In this document: piece by piece, positions 1 through 12,107 of the stretch
Position numbering within the stretch: position 1 is the first letter of the stretch
How the letters are laid out: every line of letters starts with the position of its first letter
Notes under the pieces: generated by a model
What the model saw: only the letters and a program-made list of their open reading frames with translations
Told to the model about the DNA's origin: nothing
The model's database searches: none
Made by a program: the position numbers and the translations under genes
Assembly (NCBI RefSeq): GCF_019320115.1
Contig: NC_089598.1
Location: 25,449,687 to 25,513,686, forward strand
Length of the DNA stretch: 64,000 bases
Direction of reading: 5' to 3'
DNA from: Miscanthus floridulus
Taxonomy: Eukaryota > Streptophyta > Magnoliopsida > Poales > Poaceae

Positions 1-1553
1 ACATTGCGTTCACTCTTCCTGGACTTTACCGTGTTGTCCATGGCATTGATGTTTTTGATCCCAAATTCAACATTGTCTCTCCTGGAGCAGACATGAGTGT
101 TTACTACCCATACACTGAAACTGACAAGAGACTCACTGCCTTCCATCCTGAAATTGAGGAGCTCATCTACAGCGATGTTGAGAACAATGAGCACAAGTGA
201 GTACTGAACTGATTGAATGTCTTCTTGTAGTCAATCAGCTTGTAAATATTCCAACACTCATCTGCATGTCCGTCCATTTGTGACATTTACAATAAATAAG
301 TTTTCCACCTAAACACCTGGTATTTAATTGCTTCCAGGTTTGTGTTGAAGGACAAGAACAAGCCGATCATCTTCTCAATGGCTCGTCTTGACCGTGTGAA
401 GAACATGACAGGCTTGGTTGAGATGTATGGTAAGAATGCACGCCTGAGAGAATTGGCAAACCTTGTGATTGTTGCTGGTGACCATGGCAAGGAATCGAAG
501 GACAGGGAGGAGCAGGCAGAGTTCAAGAAGATGTACAGTCTCATTGATGAGTACAACTTGAAGGGCCATATCCGGTGGATCTCAGCTCAGATGAACCGTG
601 TCCGCAATGCGGAGTTGTACCGCTACATTTGTGACACGAAGGGAGCATTTGTGCAGGTACGTATACGCACTTAATCTAATAAATCACTTCCAAGTTCCAA
701 CAACAGTGCAATCTACTTTCAGATAACGACAGTCATAGAGCCTGTGCAGGACTAAATTATTTTATCGCTTTGTTTTTGTAGCCTGCATTCTATGAAGCAT
801 TCGGCCTGACTGTCATTGAGTCCATGACGTGCGGTTTGCCAACAATTGCAACCTGCCATGGTGGTCCTGCTGAAATCATTGTGGACGGGGTGTCTGGTTT
901 GCACATTGATCCTTACCACAGTGACAAGGCTGCAGATATCTTGGTCAACTTCTTTGAGAAGTGCAAGTCAGATCCAAGCTACTGGGACAAGATCTCACAG
1001 GGTGGACTGCAGAGAATTTATGAGAAGTATGAAATTCTCTCTTCTGCCATATATGATATAAATAGATATACACTGAAGAATTCTTGTTGACCAAATGCCG
1101 CATCTGATTAATTCTCGTAATCAGATATTATAGAGTTGAGCACTTAGATATTAGTGTTACCCTTGTAGCCTTCTCTGGTTACGAACACTATCATTCCATG
1201 CCACTAACACTCTGAAATTTGTGTTACCTTCTCTTGTTAGGAGTAAATCCTGATACTATAAGCTTTGGATTGCTCAGGTACACCTGGAAGCTCTACTCCG
1301 AGAGGCTGATGACCCTGACTGGTGTATACGGATTCTGGAAGTATGTGAGCAATCTGGAGAGGCGCGAGACTCGCCGCTACCTTGAGATGTTCTATGCTCT
1401 GAAATACCGTAGCCTGGTAAGTTATTTGATGTCTGCTAGAGAGAATATGTGTAACATCCAGTGTTCATTTCTCAGCAGTCTTAAACAAGCGGATTTACTA
1501 ATGCATCTCTTTCTTGAACCCAGGCAAGTGCTGTTCCATTGTCCTACGACTAG
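1..1553 (+). CDS. SUS: Sucrose synthase, C-terminal part (five exons)
   Basis: Reversible cleavage of sucrose with UDP to UDP-glucose and fructose, in the cytosol and at the plasma membrane of sink tissues. Exons read as 1-196 (5' partial), 338-656, 782-1026, 1278-1416 and 1524-1553; all four introns start GT and end AG and the phases join exactly, giving 308 residues before TAG at 1551. The family is about 800 residues long, so this is the GT-B catalytic C-terminal domain and C-terminus. The start and N-terminal half lie left of the window. Seen directly: the nucleotide-binding stretch [14 protein letters not shown] and the E-x7-E motif in [17 protein letters not shown], both standard for plant sucrose synthases and glycosyltransferase family 4. 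The protein ends in SAVPLSYD. No frameshift or stop is seen, so this is probably a working gene. The third intron donor is GTATGA at 1027. Which paralogue it is cannot be told from this part. Confidence 0.97.
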
Positions 1554-1760
1554 TGTGGGTAAGAAGAACCCCAAGCTGGAGAACCATCGGCTGCGTCTCG
1601 ATTGTTCACCGCAATTCGCATTGTTAGTCGTGTATTTGAGTTATGTGTACTAGGTTTCCAAGCACTTTGGTTCCTTTTTGCGAGTTTTTGGGCAGCGCTG
1701 GCTGGTTTCTATTATAGGAATTAGCTGCACCTTTTGCTTCAAATAAACGCCTGCTCGTTC
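1554..1760 (+). other. Sucrose synthase 3' UTR with poly(A) signal
   Basis: Sequence after the stop codon up to a canonical AATAAA hexamer at 1742-1747. The cleavage site itself is not visible. The stretch 1760-2530 beyond it holds no gene or repeat that I recognise. Confidence 0.7.
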
Positions 1761-2529
1761 ACCTGTCTTCCAAAGTTCAATGCAATGTTTTGTTTACCAA
1801 GTCTTCATTTCTGACTGATGGTGATGTTCTGTTCTGACAGTTCTGTTAATGACCTGTTTAACGTGGTAGGCTGATGCCTATTCTTATTATCGAAGGTTGC
1901 TGTGCCACTCATGACTACTTATATGATTAAATAGAAGTGAAAAAAAATCATTCTAAGTAAAGCTGCACAAAATTTCAACTGCCCTGTGGACTGGACTATG
2001 TCCTTCGTTATTGCAGTTGCAGGGCTGTGTTACATCCCTATAGTATGTCAGTTGTCAGACACCAATGACAGCTTCACATGGTTTTTAGACATCAGTCTAC
2101 AGTCTTGAATTGAAGCTGAGGTGCTCCTCGTTCCTCTGCATAAAGAGGCCAAGAGGGGACACTATATTAACAGAGCAGCCGACTACGTAACCGAAAGCAG
2201 TTGGGCGCTGTGTAGTGACTAATGAGGCACACCGTGGGGGAGCCTGTTCCTTCAGATTCAGGACAGTCCGTTCCTCAGGTTGCAGAGCGCACGGTTCTCT
2301 CTTCCCATTCCGCTTCCTGTCACATCGGAATTATTGTTTACGCTATTATTACCCACCAGCCACCAAACACTAAGCCAGTTAGCAAGGCAAACCTGTAGGT
2401 TGTGTTGCCTGTAGCCAAGGGATCCGACTAGATCTTGGTGCCCTACTACCGCTGTGATTCCATATACTTATGTGTGCTGTGCTTTCATTCGATGCACTCA
2501 TTTGGATGATTCAGGTTTCAATAATGATT

Positions 2530-3580
2530 CGTCCGTCAGGACGGACGCTTCTCACTCGCTAACGCGCCTTTGCTCCCTCTCGTCCTCACCTAGCCGAAAA
2601 AATAAAATCCCCATCGCCCGCATCCACCGCGCAGCCCGCTCCCACCGTGCTGCTCTGTCGCGCGCGCCCGCCTCCACCGCGCCGCCGTGCTTGCTGTGCC
2701 CATGCTCGCTGCGGCAGCACTCCTCCGCGGTGCCCCCGTCGCGCGCGCCCGCCTCCACCGCGCGGCCGTGCTCGCCGCGGCCGCGCTGCCTGCTCGCCGT
2801 GGTTGCCTCCACCGATCTGGCGAGCCACAGCTGCTCCAGCAAGCAAGTGAAGGGGGGTGAGCTTCGTGTGAAGCCATCCTGTCGGCGAGTTGCCCGCTCC
2901 GCTGGCGCACGACGAGCTCCATGTGCCGCCGTCGAGCTCAACAACGACAAGCCTCCATTCGTCCAAGCAACCAGATGACATTGCATTGAAAGCCCATGTT
3001 GCAGAGGTATGTTTCAAGTGTTTCAGATGTTTTATCTAGATGTTGCAAGTGTTTCATCTTGATGTTGCAAAAGTAGATCGAGATGTTGCACATGTTGCAA
3101 TGGCTATACATGTCTGTTTCAGGTGTATGTTCCGAATGTTTCATCTGTTTTATTCAATATATGTTTGCAAGTGTTTCATCTGGATGTTGCAAGTTGTTTT
3201 CGTACGTATGTTGTAAGTGTTTTATTAGATGTTTCAAAAGTAGATCTAGTGTTGCAGCAAGTGTTTCATATGCATATTTCAAGTATTTCATCTACCTTCC
3301 GACGTATGTTGCAATTATTGCATTTGGATGTTTCAAAAGTAGATCGGATGCGTTGCATCTCCCTCCTTGCTTTTTCTGCCTCGCATCGGTGTCTCTTCCT
3401 CCTCTGGTGCCGACTAGGCATCCGCCGCCCGCTACCCCCTCTTTCTCGATGGTGTTGATGCTCGAGTTGACACGGGCCCCGTGTGGGCACGTGAAACGAC
3501 GCGAAAACGACTTGCAGGCGCAGGCGTCCAGACACCCCATCCGTCTGGGACGTCCGGCCGCTAGTCGTGCTGTTCTGGTT
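2530..3580. mobile_element. Non-autonomous DNA transposon remnant with degenerate internal repeats
   Basis: A GC-rich block with CCGCCTCCACCGCGC-type low complexity (about 2600-2980) is followed by 350 bp of irregular direct repeats built on ATGTTGCAAGTGTTTCATCT and AAAAGTAGATC, then another GC-rich block. The outer edges carry related sequence (CGTCCGTCAGGACGGACGC near 2530; CCGTCTGGGACGTCCGG near 3540). From memory this arrangement is a dispersed Mutator-like element in panicoid grasses; family and exact ends are inference. The open frames across it (about 110-174 codons) are low-complexity and are not called as genes. Confidence 0.55.
3008..3350 (+). repeat. Degenerate direct repeats (ATGTTGCAAGTGTTTCAT type)
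   Basis: About a dozen imperfect copies of a 20-32 bp unit. Each has ATGTTGCAA or ATGTTTCAA followed by GTGTTTCATCT, some replaced by AAAAGTAGATC. Lies inside the transposon remnant and is not coding. Confidence 0.75.
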
Positions 3581-3599
3581 TTTGATCCATAGCAGGAGA

Positions 3600-4484
3600 T
3601 AATCTGACAGGAGGCATCTTGTTGATATTTCATGGATTCCATTTCAATATGCGTCCCCTTGGAACATCAACGGACATCTCTCTGAAGTGGAAGAAAGACG
3701 ATATCCCCGATCTATATCTATATATCTCTTATAAAAATAGACTCTACTAATTTTCAATCTTTGCATACAAGTTATCCACGTATCATTCTCACTAAATACC
3801 ACATCATCTCCACTAGGTGTCACGCTCACATCATCTTCCACTAAGTGCCACGTGATATTCCACTAAGTACAATTATTGTGAACTAGACGACGGAAGCCAG
3901 CTGGAGCTGGAGAACCCGAACATTGGGCGAAAGTTCCATGAGAACGACGACGAAGACAAGTCCACTTGAATCAGCTTGATCTTGTAAATCCTATTTTTCA
4001 AATACAAACATTAGAGTTTGTTTTTAATATATTGCGTTTAGGCTTTATAGGTTGAAAGTATTTTATTTACTAGCTAAAACCTCATTGGATACCCACCCTT
4101 GATTGCCTTAATGACCTAAGGATTGCTTAGTAGACATGTGCTCTGATCAAGCAATTATCGTATTATTAGTACTGTTAGGGCATGTTACTCACTATTTTTC
4201 TAGTACTTGTGTTACAAATGCAATGGTTTTCAATGTGAGCGGTGGATTTTAGGTGAAAGCTAAATGAACGTATAGGTTTTGGGGAGGTGTGGCTGGAATT
4301 TGGGTTTAAAGTGGAAGATATTTGTCTTGTCTCAATTAAAGACTGAGTTGATGTTTTAACTTATCTAACTCATTTTATGGTGCAACCACTCGACATTGTA
4401 AGGGCAAAGCTTAGTCTTTTTTTAGATAATGGATTTTTATTAATCCAGCCTCTATATCCATGAAGGATATACACAGCCATAATG
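3600..4484. other. Intergenic, no gene seen
   Basis: AT-rich sequence between the remnant at 2530-3580 and the LTR complex. Near 3850-3965 a short stretch has a coding look but no extended frame. No gene, RNA or complete repeat could be supported. Confidence 0.5.
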
Positions 4485-6375
4485 GACGTGGTCACCAGGC
4501 TCGGGCGCTCGGCGTCACCGCACTGGTTGCGCGTGCGCGCGCTGCCGTGCGTGGTCGGCCGTGGCTGCCTCTGGCCTGGCTGCGACCCGGCCGCCGCTGG
4601 CCCTGCTGCGCGGAGCCGCCTGCCCCGCCCCGCGCCGCGACGGAGCCACTGCCGGTGCCATCACCTCGTCGTCGCGTCCGCACTGCTGCCCTGCCTCGCG
4701 TTGCCGTTACCGACGCCACTGTGATGCTGTGCTGCGCTACCGCTCGCCTTGTCCCCGCGCGCAGGTGGGCTGTCCCGGCTGCCTCGCGCTGTCGCCTCGC
4801 CTTAATGGCACTACGTCCGCACATGCCGCTCCCCCACCTGCCTCCACGCGCGCACGTGGTCTGGCCGCGTTATCGCATAGTGGGTGCGCGGACGCTGCCT
4901 CGGGTCCGGCCGACCGCTTGCCGCTAAGGCGAGGATGAGCCGAGCCAGACCTGCTCCTCTCTCTCTGCCACCGTGACCGGCCGACCCTGGTCGCTTAATT
5001 CAGCATGGTTGAGTCACCATCGCCCAATTCATCACGTTCCTGACTTCTCCATTAAGCCACCAGACCCCCCGACCCTACCCAACCTTGAAGCGAGCATGGC
5101 CAAGCTCCAATTTGGAGTTTTCCCCGTCGCCGTGCCATTAAGGCCGCGCTCTGCCATGGTCGAGGGCAGCCCTCCTACCGTCGCTTCCGAGCCAATTCGC
5201 CTTCACCACTAGCTTCGCCTTGCCCCCCTCTCCACCTTGTGCACACCAGTGGAACCACTACCGCCTCCCCGTTGTCGCTGACGCGACCATGCCGCCGTGG
5301 TGCGCCGTCGCACGACTCAGGCGCACGTGGTGTGGCAGAACCGCCCGAAATAACACACCTTCCGGAGGCGCTCGTCTTCCACCAGACACTAAGCACCTCG
5401 AAAGCTGGTTACATCGAACGGTTCCGTCGAGCACACCCCAAGGGAGAACTCAAACCATCCATGTTTTTCCTCCAGGATCCAATAATGAGAACGAGTTTAC
5501 AATACTTAGTCCATTTCATACAACAAGAGTTCTCAAAAATACATTATTACAATACCAAGTTCAGAGTGTGGAATTTAACATCGGAATTAAATTAAACATC
5601 TAATGATAGGATACAAGGATCCGTCTGTGTCCACCAGAAGAATCCTCCACACAATAGCCATTCCTTAAGCTGCACCTGCAACAGGGGTAAATAAACCCTG
5701 AGTACACAATGTACTCGCAAGACTTACCCGACTAGTGGGAATAATTTCCTGACTCCAAAGGATATGATAGGCTTTATGGTTTGATGATTTTCCTTTTTGC
5801 AAAAAAGCATTACTAGTAGTGAATCCTTATGTATGTTTCTTATTAACAATCCTGATTAGTTCATTAGCTAACCATTCTATGTAAGCACCTGTTCTACTTT
5901 CAAGCAAGAGTTGAGCAATCAGATCCATTTCATCATCTTTCATCTTCCAGTTTTTACTATGGTGCTAGATCGTAGACAAGTCGTATCGTATTACACGACG
6001 ATTCGCGAACCAATGTAGCCTAGTTGGGTACCCCAAAACACACGCCCCGCTTGTACCCCAGGCACAAGCAGGACCAACCCACCACTCTCCTATCAAGGGG
6101 TCCAGGTCCCCGTCCAAACTTGGACTCCAAGCCCCCACACCTGAGTCTCGGACTCAGTGTGGTGTTTAGACCTCCACCATTCCTGCCTCCAATCAGTCGG
6201 TCCGAATAGAGTCGGAACCCACGACAAGAGAGCAATGAGCCTTCCCTGCTCTCATAAACAAGTATGTGCTCAGGATAATAAGTCTGTGACCTGACTAGAA
6301 TCCAATGCAACGGCCGATCCTTAACCGACACGGACAGGGAAAACAGTGTAACCAAGCTATGCCCCATTGGCCGTG

Positions 6376-8764
6376 TGAAAGGTCCTTGTGTGGTTTTGGT
6401 AATTGAGTGACAACCTAGGTGGACTAATTGTGTTTATGTGAGATACACAGGTGATTAGTTCACAGGTACATGTGTGTGAGCAACATATGCCATGAAGGTG
6501 AAAATGACTTGGAGATGTTGCAAAGCTCACACATGTGATGATGAAGGAGCTTATTGCAAATGAGACATGACATTGAGTCATGTGATCAAGGTGGAGAAGA
6601 TCAAGACAAGACTTGGCTTGATGGACCGGTTGCAAGCGTGAAGGGCAAGTCAGAGGCTTTGGAGCGATGGACCACGTGGCGGTGAAGTTTGAGCAAGACT
6701 TGGCGCCGATGGACGAAGGCAACGGTGAAGAGCAAGTGCAGTCAAGATCGATGAACCAATATGATCACGTGATGATATGAAGTGGATCATATCATTGTTG
6801 ATCATGTTGGTGCATGTGTTGCATCGACATTGGAGGAGATGGAATGGAATGCGCAAGGCAAAGGTATAACCTAGGGCATTTCATTTCACCGGTCATAGGT
6901 GTGTAGAGAAGTTTATGACCGGGTTTAGAATAGATGGCCGTACTATCAAGGGGGGCAAACTTGTTTGCATATCGGTCATCTAGTGCCACTCGAGTGATCT
7001 AACTTTAGATCGTCGCTAGGATTGATTGGCGTGGCAAGTTGAGTGGCTAATCCTTTGGAAAATGATTGTGAAAATGCTAACACACATACACATGGTGGTG
7101 TACACTTGGTGGGGTTGGCACATTTACAAAGGAGATGAAGTTGGAGTTGATGTGGATCAACTCGGTGAAGAAATGGAGGTGAAAGGAGAAACTCTACTGG
7201 TGGAGTGTCCGCCCGTAGAGTGCGGACAGTCCGACGGTGCCATCGGCACCCTATACAGAAAAGATAGGGTCTCATAGAGTGGACCGAACGCTGGCTCCGG
7301 AAGTGATCAGACGCTGGCAGGATGCGTCCGGTTAGAGCTGACATATGGTGACGTAGGTAGAGCAGAAGCTGGACAGTGATCGGACGCTGGTGCTGCGTCT
7401 GATCGTGATCGACCAGACGCGTCCGGTCGTGAAATGTCGTTTCTAGAACCTTACTGGAAACGACCGGACGCTGGGGGCTCAGCGTCTGGTCAGTTGAAGC
7501 TGCTGCGTCCGGTCGTCATATGACCGTTAAGATCGGGCGTACTATATTTGAAGCAGGTGACACGTGGCTGTCATCGGGGGACCAGACGCTGAGGTCCAGC
7601 GTCCGATCAACATGACCGGAGCGTCCGGTCAGCCCGACTTTTGCCTAGTGAAGGGGTAACGGCTCTATTTGTTCGTGGGGTTATAAATAGAGGCCATGGT
7701 CGGCTTTGGGCCACGAGCTGAGCACACTAGAGCCTTGGTGGCTTGTGTAGTAGTGCTTGGGAGCCCTCCATCTCACATCTACTTGATAGTGATCATCCGA
7801 TTGTGTGAGAGCGATTCTAGTGCGATTGCATCATGAGGTTGCATCGAGTGGCACTAGGTGATCGAGTTGCAAGCCGGTGGTGCTCGTTACTCTTGGAGGT
7901 TGCCACCTCCTAGACGGCTTGGTGGTGGTCTCCATCGAAGCCCATAAGAAGCTTGTGCGGTGCTCCGGAGAAGAGCTTTGTGAGGGGCACTGTGCTCGCC
8001 CCGCGGGAGCTACGAAGAGCAACTCTAGTTGAGCGTGTCATTGAGCTACCCTCACTTTCGGGGTAGGTTCTTGTGGTGCCCGACGTGCGGGCTTGGCGGG
8101 TGATGCCAATTAGCCGCCGAACCACCAAGTGAGCGGTCGACACAACGGGGACTAGCGTGTTGGCAAACACGTGAACCTCGGGAGAAAAATCACCGTGTCA
8201 ACCTTGTTCTTCCCGTTGGTTTGCATCCTCGTTACACAAGCTTGTACTTATATTTCATATATATTGTGCTTGTGTTGTTGCTTTTATAATTAGTTAGCTT
8301 GTGTAGCTTGCTAGTTACCTTCTTGCTTGTGTAGCATAGAAGTAGCTCTCTTACGTGGCTAATTTGGTTTGTGTAACCTTGTTAGTCACATTGCTTAGTT
8401 TGTGTAGCTAAGTAATTGCGCTCTCTAATTTGGCATTGGTTGCCTTGTTATTGAGCATTGCTAGTGAGCTTAGTTGGCTTTGTGCTTTTGCTTACTAGTA
8501 TGTGTAGGAGCTCCCTTGTTGCTTAAAGTACTAGTGGCTTAGGTTTGTGTGACCTTGCTTCTAGAATTGATTAGGTGAGCTCTAGCTAGCCTGGCACCTT
8601 TATTACTTAATTAGTATCCTTAGAAGGTGCTAGAGAACATAAATAGAGGGGTGTAGTCTTGGCTAGACCGAAAGTTTTAATTCCGCACTTGTTTCGGTTA
8701 GCCGACGCGATTAAGTTTAGAAAGAACTATTCACCCCCCTCTAGTCCGCCATCTCGACCCTTCA
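6376..8764 (+). mobile_element. Solo-LTR-like element A with CCGTG target duplication
   Basis: 2389 bp, starting TGAAAGGTCCTTGTGTGG and ending CGACCCTTCA, flanked by CCGTG at 6371-6375 and 8765-8769. The empty site can be read in the related LTR arm (complement of about 15290-15310), where GGCCGTGGGACAC is continuous. TG...CA ends and a 5-bp duplication fit an LTR; a Copia/SIRE-like origin is only a guess. It carries repeats of GACCGGACGCTG and CAGCGTCCGGTC (about 7200-7640) and a TATA-like TATAAATAG near 7684. Open frames inside it are short and not convincing. Confidence 0.8.
7200..7640. repeat. Inverted GACCGGACGC/GCGTCCGGTC repeats in element A
   Basis: At least eight imperfect copies of the GCGTCCGGTC / GACCGGACGC pair, dispersed in both orientations. 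The same motif set occurs in element B (13070-13490), which ties the two elements to one family. Confidence 0.75.
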
Positions 8765-11700
8765 CCGTGGGACACAACCTCTTACACCCACCACTACCCG
8801 TACTATATCCTAGCCCGGTCTCTATTTCTTTTTCACCATTTATCATGAGAGTGATAATAATAATCACCTATTACGAGTAACGACAGGTTACTCACGCTAC
8901 CGATAGTCTAAGCATAGCAGCTACTCAACCTATGCTAGTAGGACTCATAGATAGGTTTATCTATGCATGTAGTTTCAATATAAATCCAGTAACGTAAACG
9001 CACATCACATATATATATATATCCAGTGATCATTCAAAATAAGGGTTATGCACCGAGGCTTGCCTTGGGCAGGAGGGGTGTCTGCTCAGTCAGTCAGTGG
9101 TGGCTCCGGGACCTCCTCCTGCACAAGGATCTCCTCCTCATACTCCTCGATCACCTCCTCGAACTCGTGGTCTCCGATGGTCACGATCTCCGCCAACTCG
9201 TTCTGTGCATGCATGCGATGATGATGCAACACTTAGTATTATGGCAACAACAACTCTTAAAATAAAAATACACATGGTAAACTACTAAGCTAGCTCTAAT
9301 GACTAAGATAATAAGCTAAATATCATCTTCATTAAGTAAAGTATTGGGTTCAACTAACAGACACCTAGCTTTACAATTGAAGGATATATCTCTATTTCTA
9401 CTAATGATTTAATGTATATTTGAAACAAAGAGCATTTAACTATCCTTATGTTAAATCTATTCTAAAGCTACAAAAATTATAGTGAGCACATAATAATATC
9501 CTAAAGCTACTGTAAAATTTTCAAAGCTAAAGCTATCACCATTTTGCCACAAAAATTCCTACAATATTTAACATAATAATATTAAGCACTCTCAATTGAT
9601 TTAATAGCTCCTTGTATCGACAAGTATATATTTGAACTAAATACACTAACAGATAGAGCACAATTTTAGGAACTTAACAAAATTGGTTTCATAATTTTTG
9701 GATACCTACATTATTTTATATTAATTATCAAAGTTTAGCTCAGAATTAAAATGAAAAGCTATTTCTATTCTCCACGAAAAAGCTAAACTGATTTCGGCCC
9801 AACGCGACCCACGTGGCGCAACGCGTGAGTGCGCGGTGGCCCACAGGCGTGGCACGGCCCACGCGCGGAGACGACCCGCAGCGAGGAAGCCCGCGCGCTC
9901 CAGCACTCTTGCAGAAACGCCCCCTAGACTATGAGCAAAACAACCCGCAGTCCACATTACTATTTCTATAGACAACGACTTTGCAACGGAACCCTCAGAT
10001 CTTTCTCCTCTTTACAATGGCAAGGTCCTTGGCCATCCCCGCATGCTCTGGCACGGCGAGCGGTGGCATTGGCACTTACGCCGGCCATATGGGACCCCCG
10101 CTGACCTATCTACAAGGCTGACGATCACCTAGGGTTCGACGCGAGATGATGGGTGGTGGTTGCACGAGCCAGGACGCCGTAGAGGGACCTCTCCACGACG
10201 GCGGGCACCATGCGACAATGGTGACGGTGTTCAAGCGAGCCACAACAATAAGGCGGTAGGGGTAGTGGGTGAGCAACGACCACTCATCAGTGACCTTATC
10301 GAGAAGCTAGCTCGGCCAGAGATGACCCGAGCGAGGCTGGCCATGTGCGCGCTGTGAGGTGAACGACGGACTGCAAAGGCACGGCCGTGTCAATAGTGAG
10401 GAGGCGGCACTAGAGCTGCAACTAGCATGCGCAATGTCAAAGAGGGAGCCAAGGCGAGCTAGTGGTGTAGAGGAATTAGCGCGGGGTGAAGTGGTGGAGA
10501 CTAGCCACGACGCGGGCGACGACGGGCCTTAACGGCACGGCGGCGGGCAAAGCTCCAAAATTGGAGCTTGGCCTGGTCGTAATCAAGGCGGGTTGGGGTC
10601 GGCTGGAGAGGGGGCGTGAAGGTGGAGACGCGAGCACGAAGAATTGATGAGGTGCTCGCTCTGTTTCTTCACCGTGACATGACGCGATGGCGGTGGAAAA
10701 CAGAGGGAGAAAGAGGGAAAGAGAGAGAGACGACGCGACAGTAGGCTCGGCTTGTCCATGCCTTGGTGGGATGCGAGCGACAGGACCGGGAGTCCCATGC
10801 ACCGGTGCTAACCGATGGGCGTGCGTGCCCGACCGACGTGGCCCACGTGGCCGCAGTGCCATAAATGGCATGGGGATGGTGGCTCACAAACTTGCGCGTG
10901 GCAGAGGCAACAAGCACAGGGCCGGCAACAGCGCAGAGGTGCAGCGGACCGGCGTAGACACGACGACGAAGCAACGACAGCGGCAGTGTCACGACCTGAG
11001 AAGCGTCGGTAGTGCGGACATGACGACAAGTTGATGGCGCCAGCAGTGGCTCTGTAGCGGCGCGTGCAAGGCAGTCGGTAGCAGCAGCAGCGGCTCCACG
11101 CGGCGGGGCTAGCGGCAGCCGAGACCTGGCCAGGACAGAGGCGGCCACAGTCGTCCACACGCGGCAGCGTGCGCACGCACACGTGTGACCAACGCGGTGA
11201 TGCCGAGCGCCCGAGCGCAGTGATCGCGACCAACCAGCCCAAAACCGTGACACCTGAATTTTAAAGCCTTCAACGTGACCAGACGGTTGCTCCTAAACCT
11301 AAACAGTCTTCACCATGCTCACGATGGCACATGAGATTACCAAATCGAGCTATTACACTACCCCACCCTTTAACCCAATCTCTCACAATAAATTGCTAAA
11401 CATAGCATTGTCTAGCAGTCGGCAGACTTGAAAATTTCTAAGTTTTAGAGCTGAATTTGATTTCCATTTGTGATTTCTAAGCTAGTGGAAATATTAGCTA
11501 GTAATATCATTTTTTGACCGCAAGTATTTCATTGTCATATACAAAGTTTGTACTTCAAACTTTATTTAGGTACCACATACATGTTCTATAGCATTTTTGC
11601 TTAATAAAAATTAGTTTTAAAGCCTAAGTGATATAACATGATGATTGAATCAACTTTCGTTTCGCATTTTAGTTGATCGTTTTGAGTTACGGAAATGGAT

Positions 11701-12107
11701 CTACACACTTTATCACATGCATTAAGACATAAACATGATGCTCATGACATATTTTAGTATATGATTTACGGTGTAACACCAAGGGTGTTACACGTGGCTA
11801 GCCCTCCTCTACTCCAATCGTCGCCTCGGCCTGATCTAGGGTAGCCTCCTAATGCTCATGAACTAACTAATTAGGTCTGTAGCTGCCCTAGCTCACCGGA
11901 ACAGTGGCGCCATCGTCGCAGATGGCCACGTGTCGCTGTAGCCTTCCCCAGCAAGTCGTGTCACCCCGCACCGCCGCTTAGCGTAGCCGCTCGGGTTGGA
12001 TATGGTGACCGGCCCGTTAGGTGGTCTACCGTAGGTCCCAGGTGGTCGGCGCAGCCGCGTTGTGTCACCGGTGACCGTGCCGCGGTGCGTTGAGTCACCT
12101 GGGGTGT

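Larger units (their letters stand above)
5331..11792 (-). mobile_element. Solo LTR (minus orientation) of the same family, inserted in the plus LTR
   Basis: On the minus strand it starts TGTAACACCCTTGGTGTT at 11792 and ends GGTTCTGCCACA at 5331. The 5 bases before it (5326-5330) and after it (11793-11797) are both CGTGG, a perfect target duplication. Without the insertion at 6376-8764 it is about 4.07 kb. There is no internal retrotransposon region, so it is best read as a solo LTR. Its first 21 bases form an imperfect palindrome, which at first sight looks like two LTRs meeting head to head at 11772-11792. Confidence 0.8.

Noticed and set aside
2454..3017. Overlapping frames of 110-174 codons on both strands near 2.5-3.0 kb
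   Set aside because: GC-rich low-complexity sequence where nearly every frame is open; no domain; inside a repeat.
3712..3750. TCTATATCTATATATCTCTTATAAAA as a Helitron 5' end
   Set aside because: The start resembles plant Helitron ends, but no CTRR end with a hairpin could be found downstream and no Rep/helicase domain exists.
4460..5250. Long frames in GC-rich DNA (up to 155 codons)
   Set aside because: This is LTR sequence. The equivalent part of the other LTR copy (10440-11250) does not keep the same protein.
10476..11253. Minus-strand frame of 194 codons
   Set aside because: Ala/Arg/Ser-rich, within the inverted solo LTR, not conserved as a protein between LTR copies.
11772..11792. Palindrome read as head-to-head junction of two LTRs
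   Set aside because: The CGTGG duplication at 5326-5330 and 11793-11797 places only one LTR end here; the plus LTR continues from 5330 to 11798.
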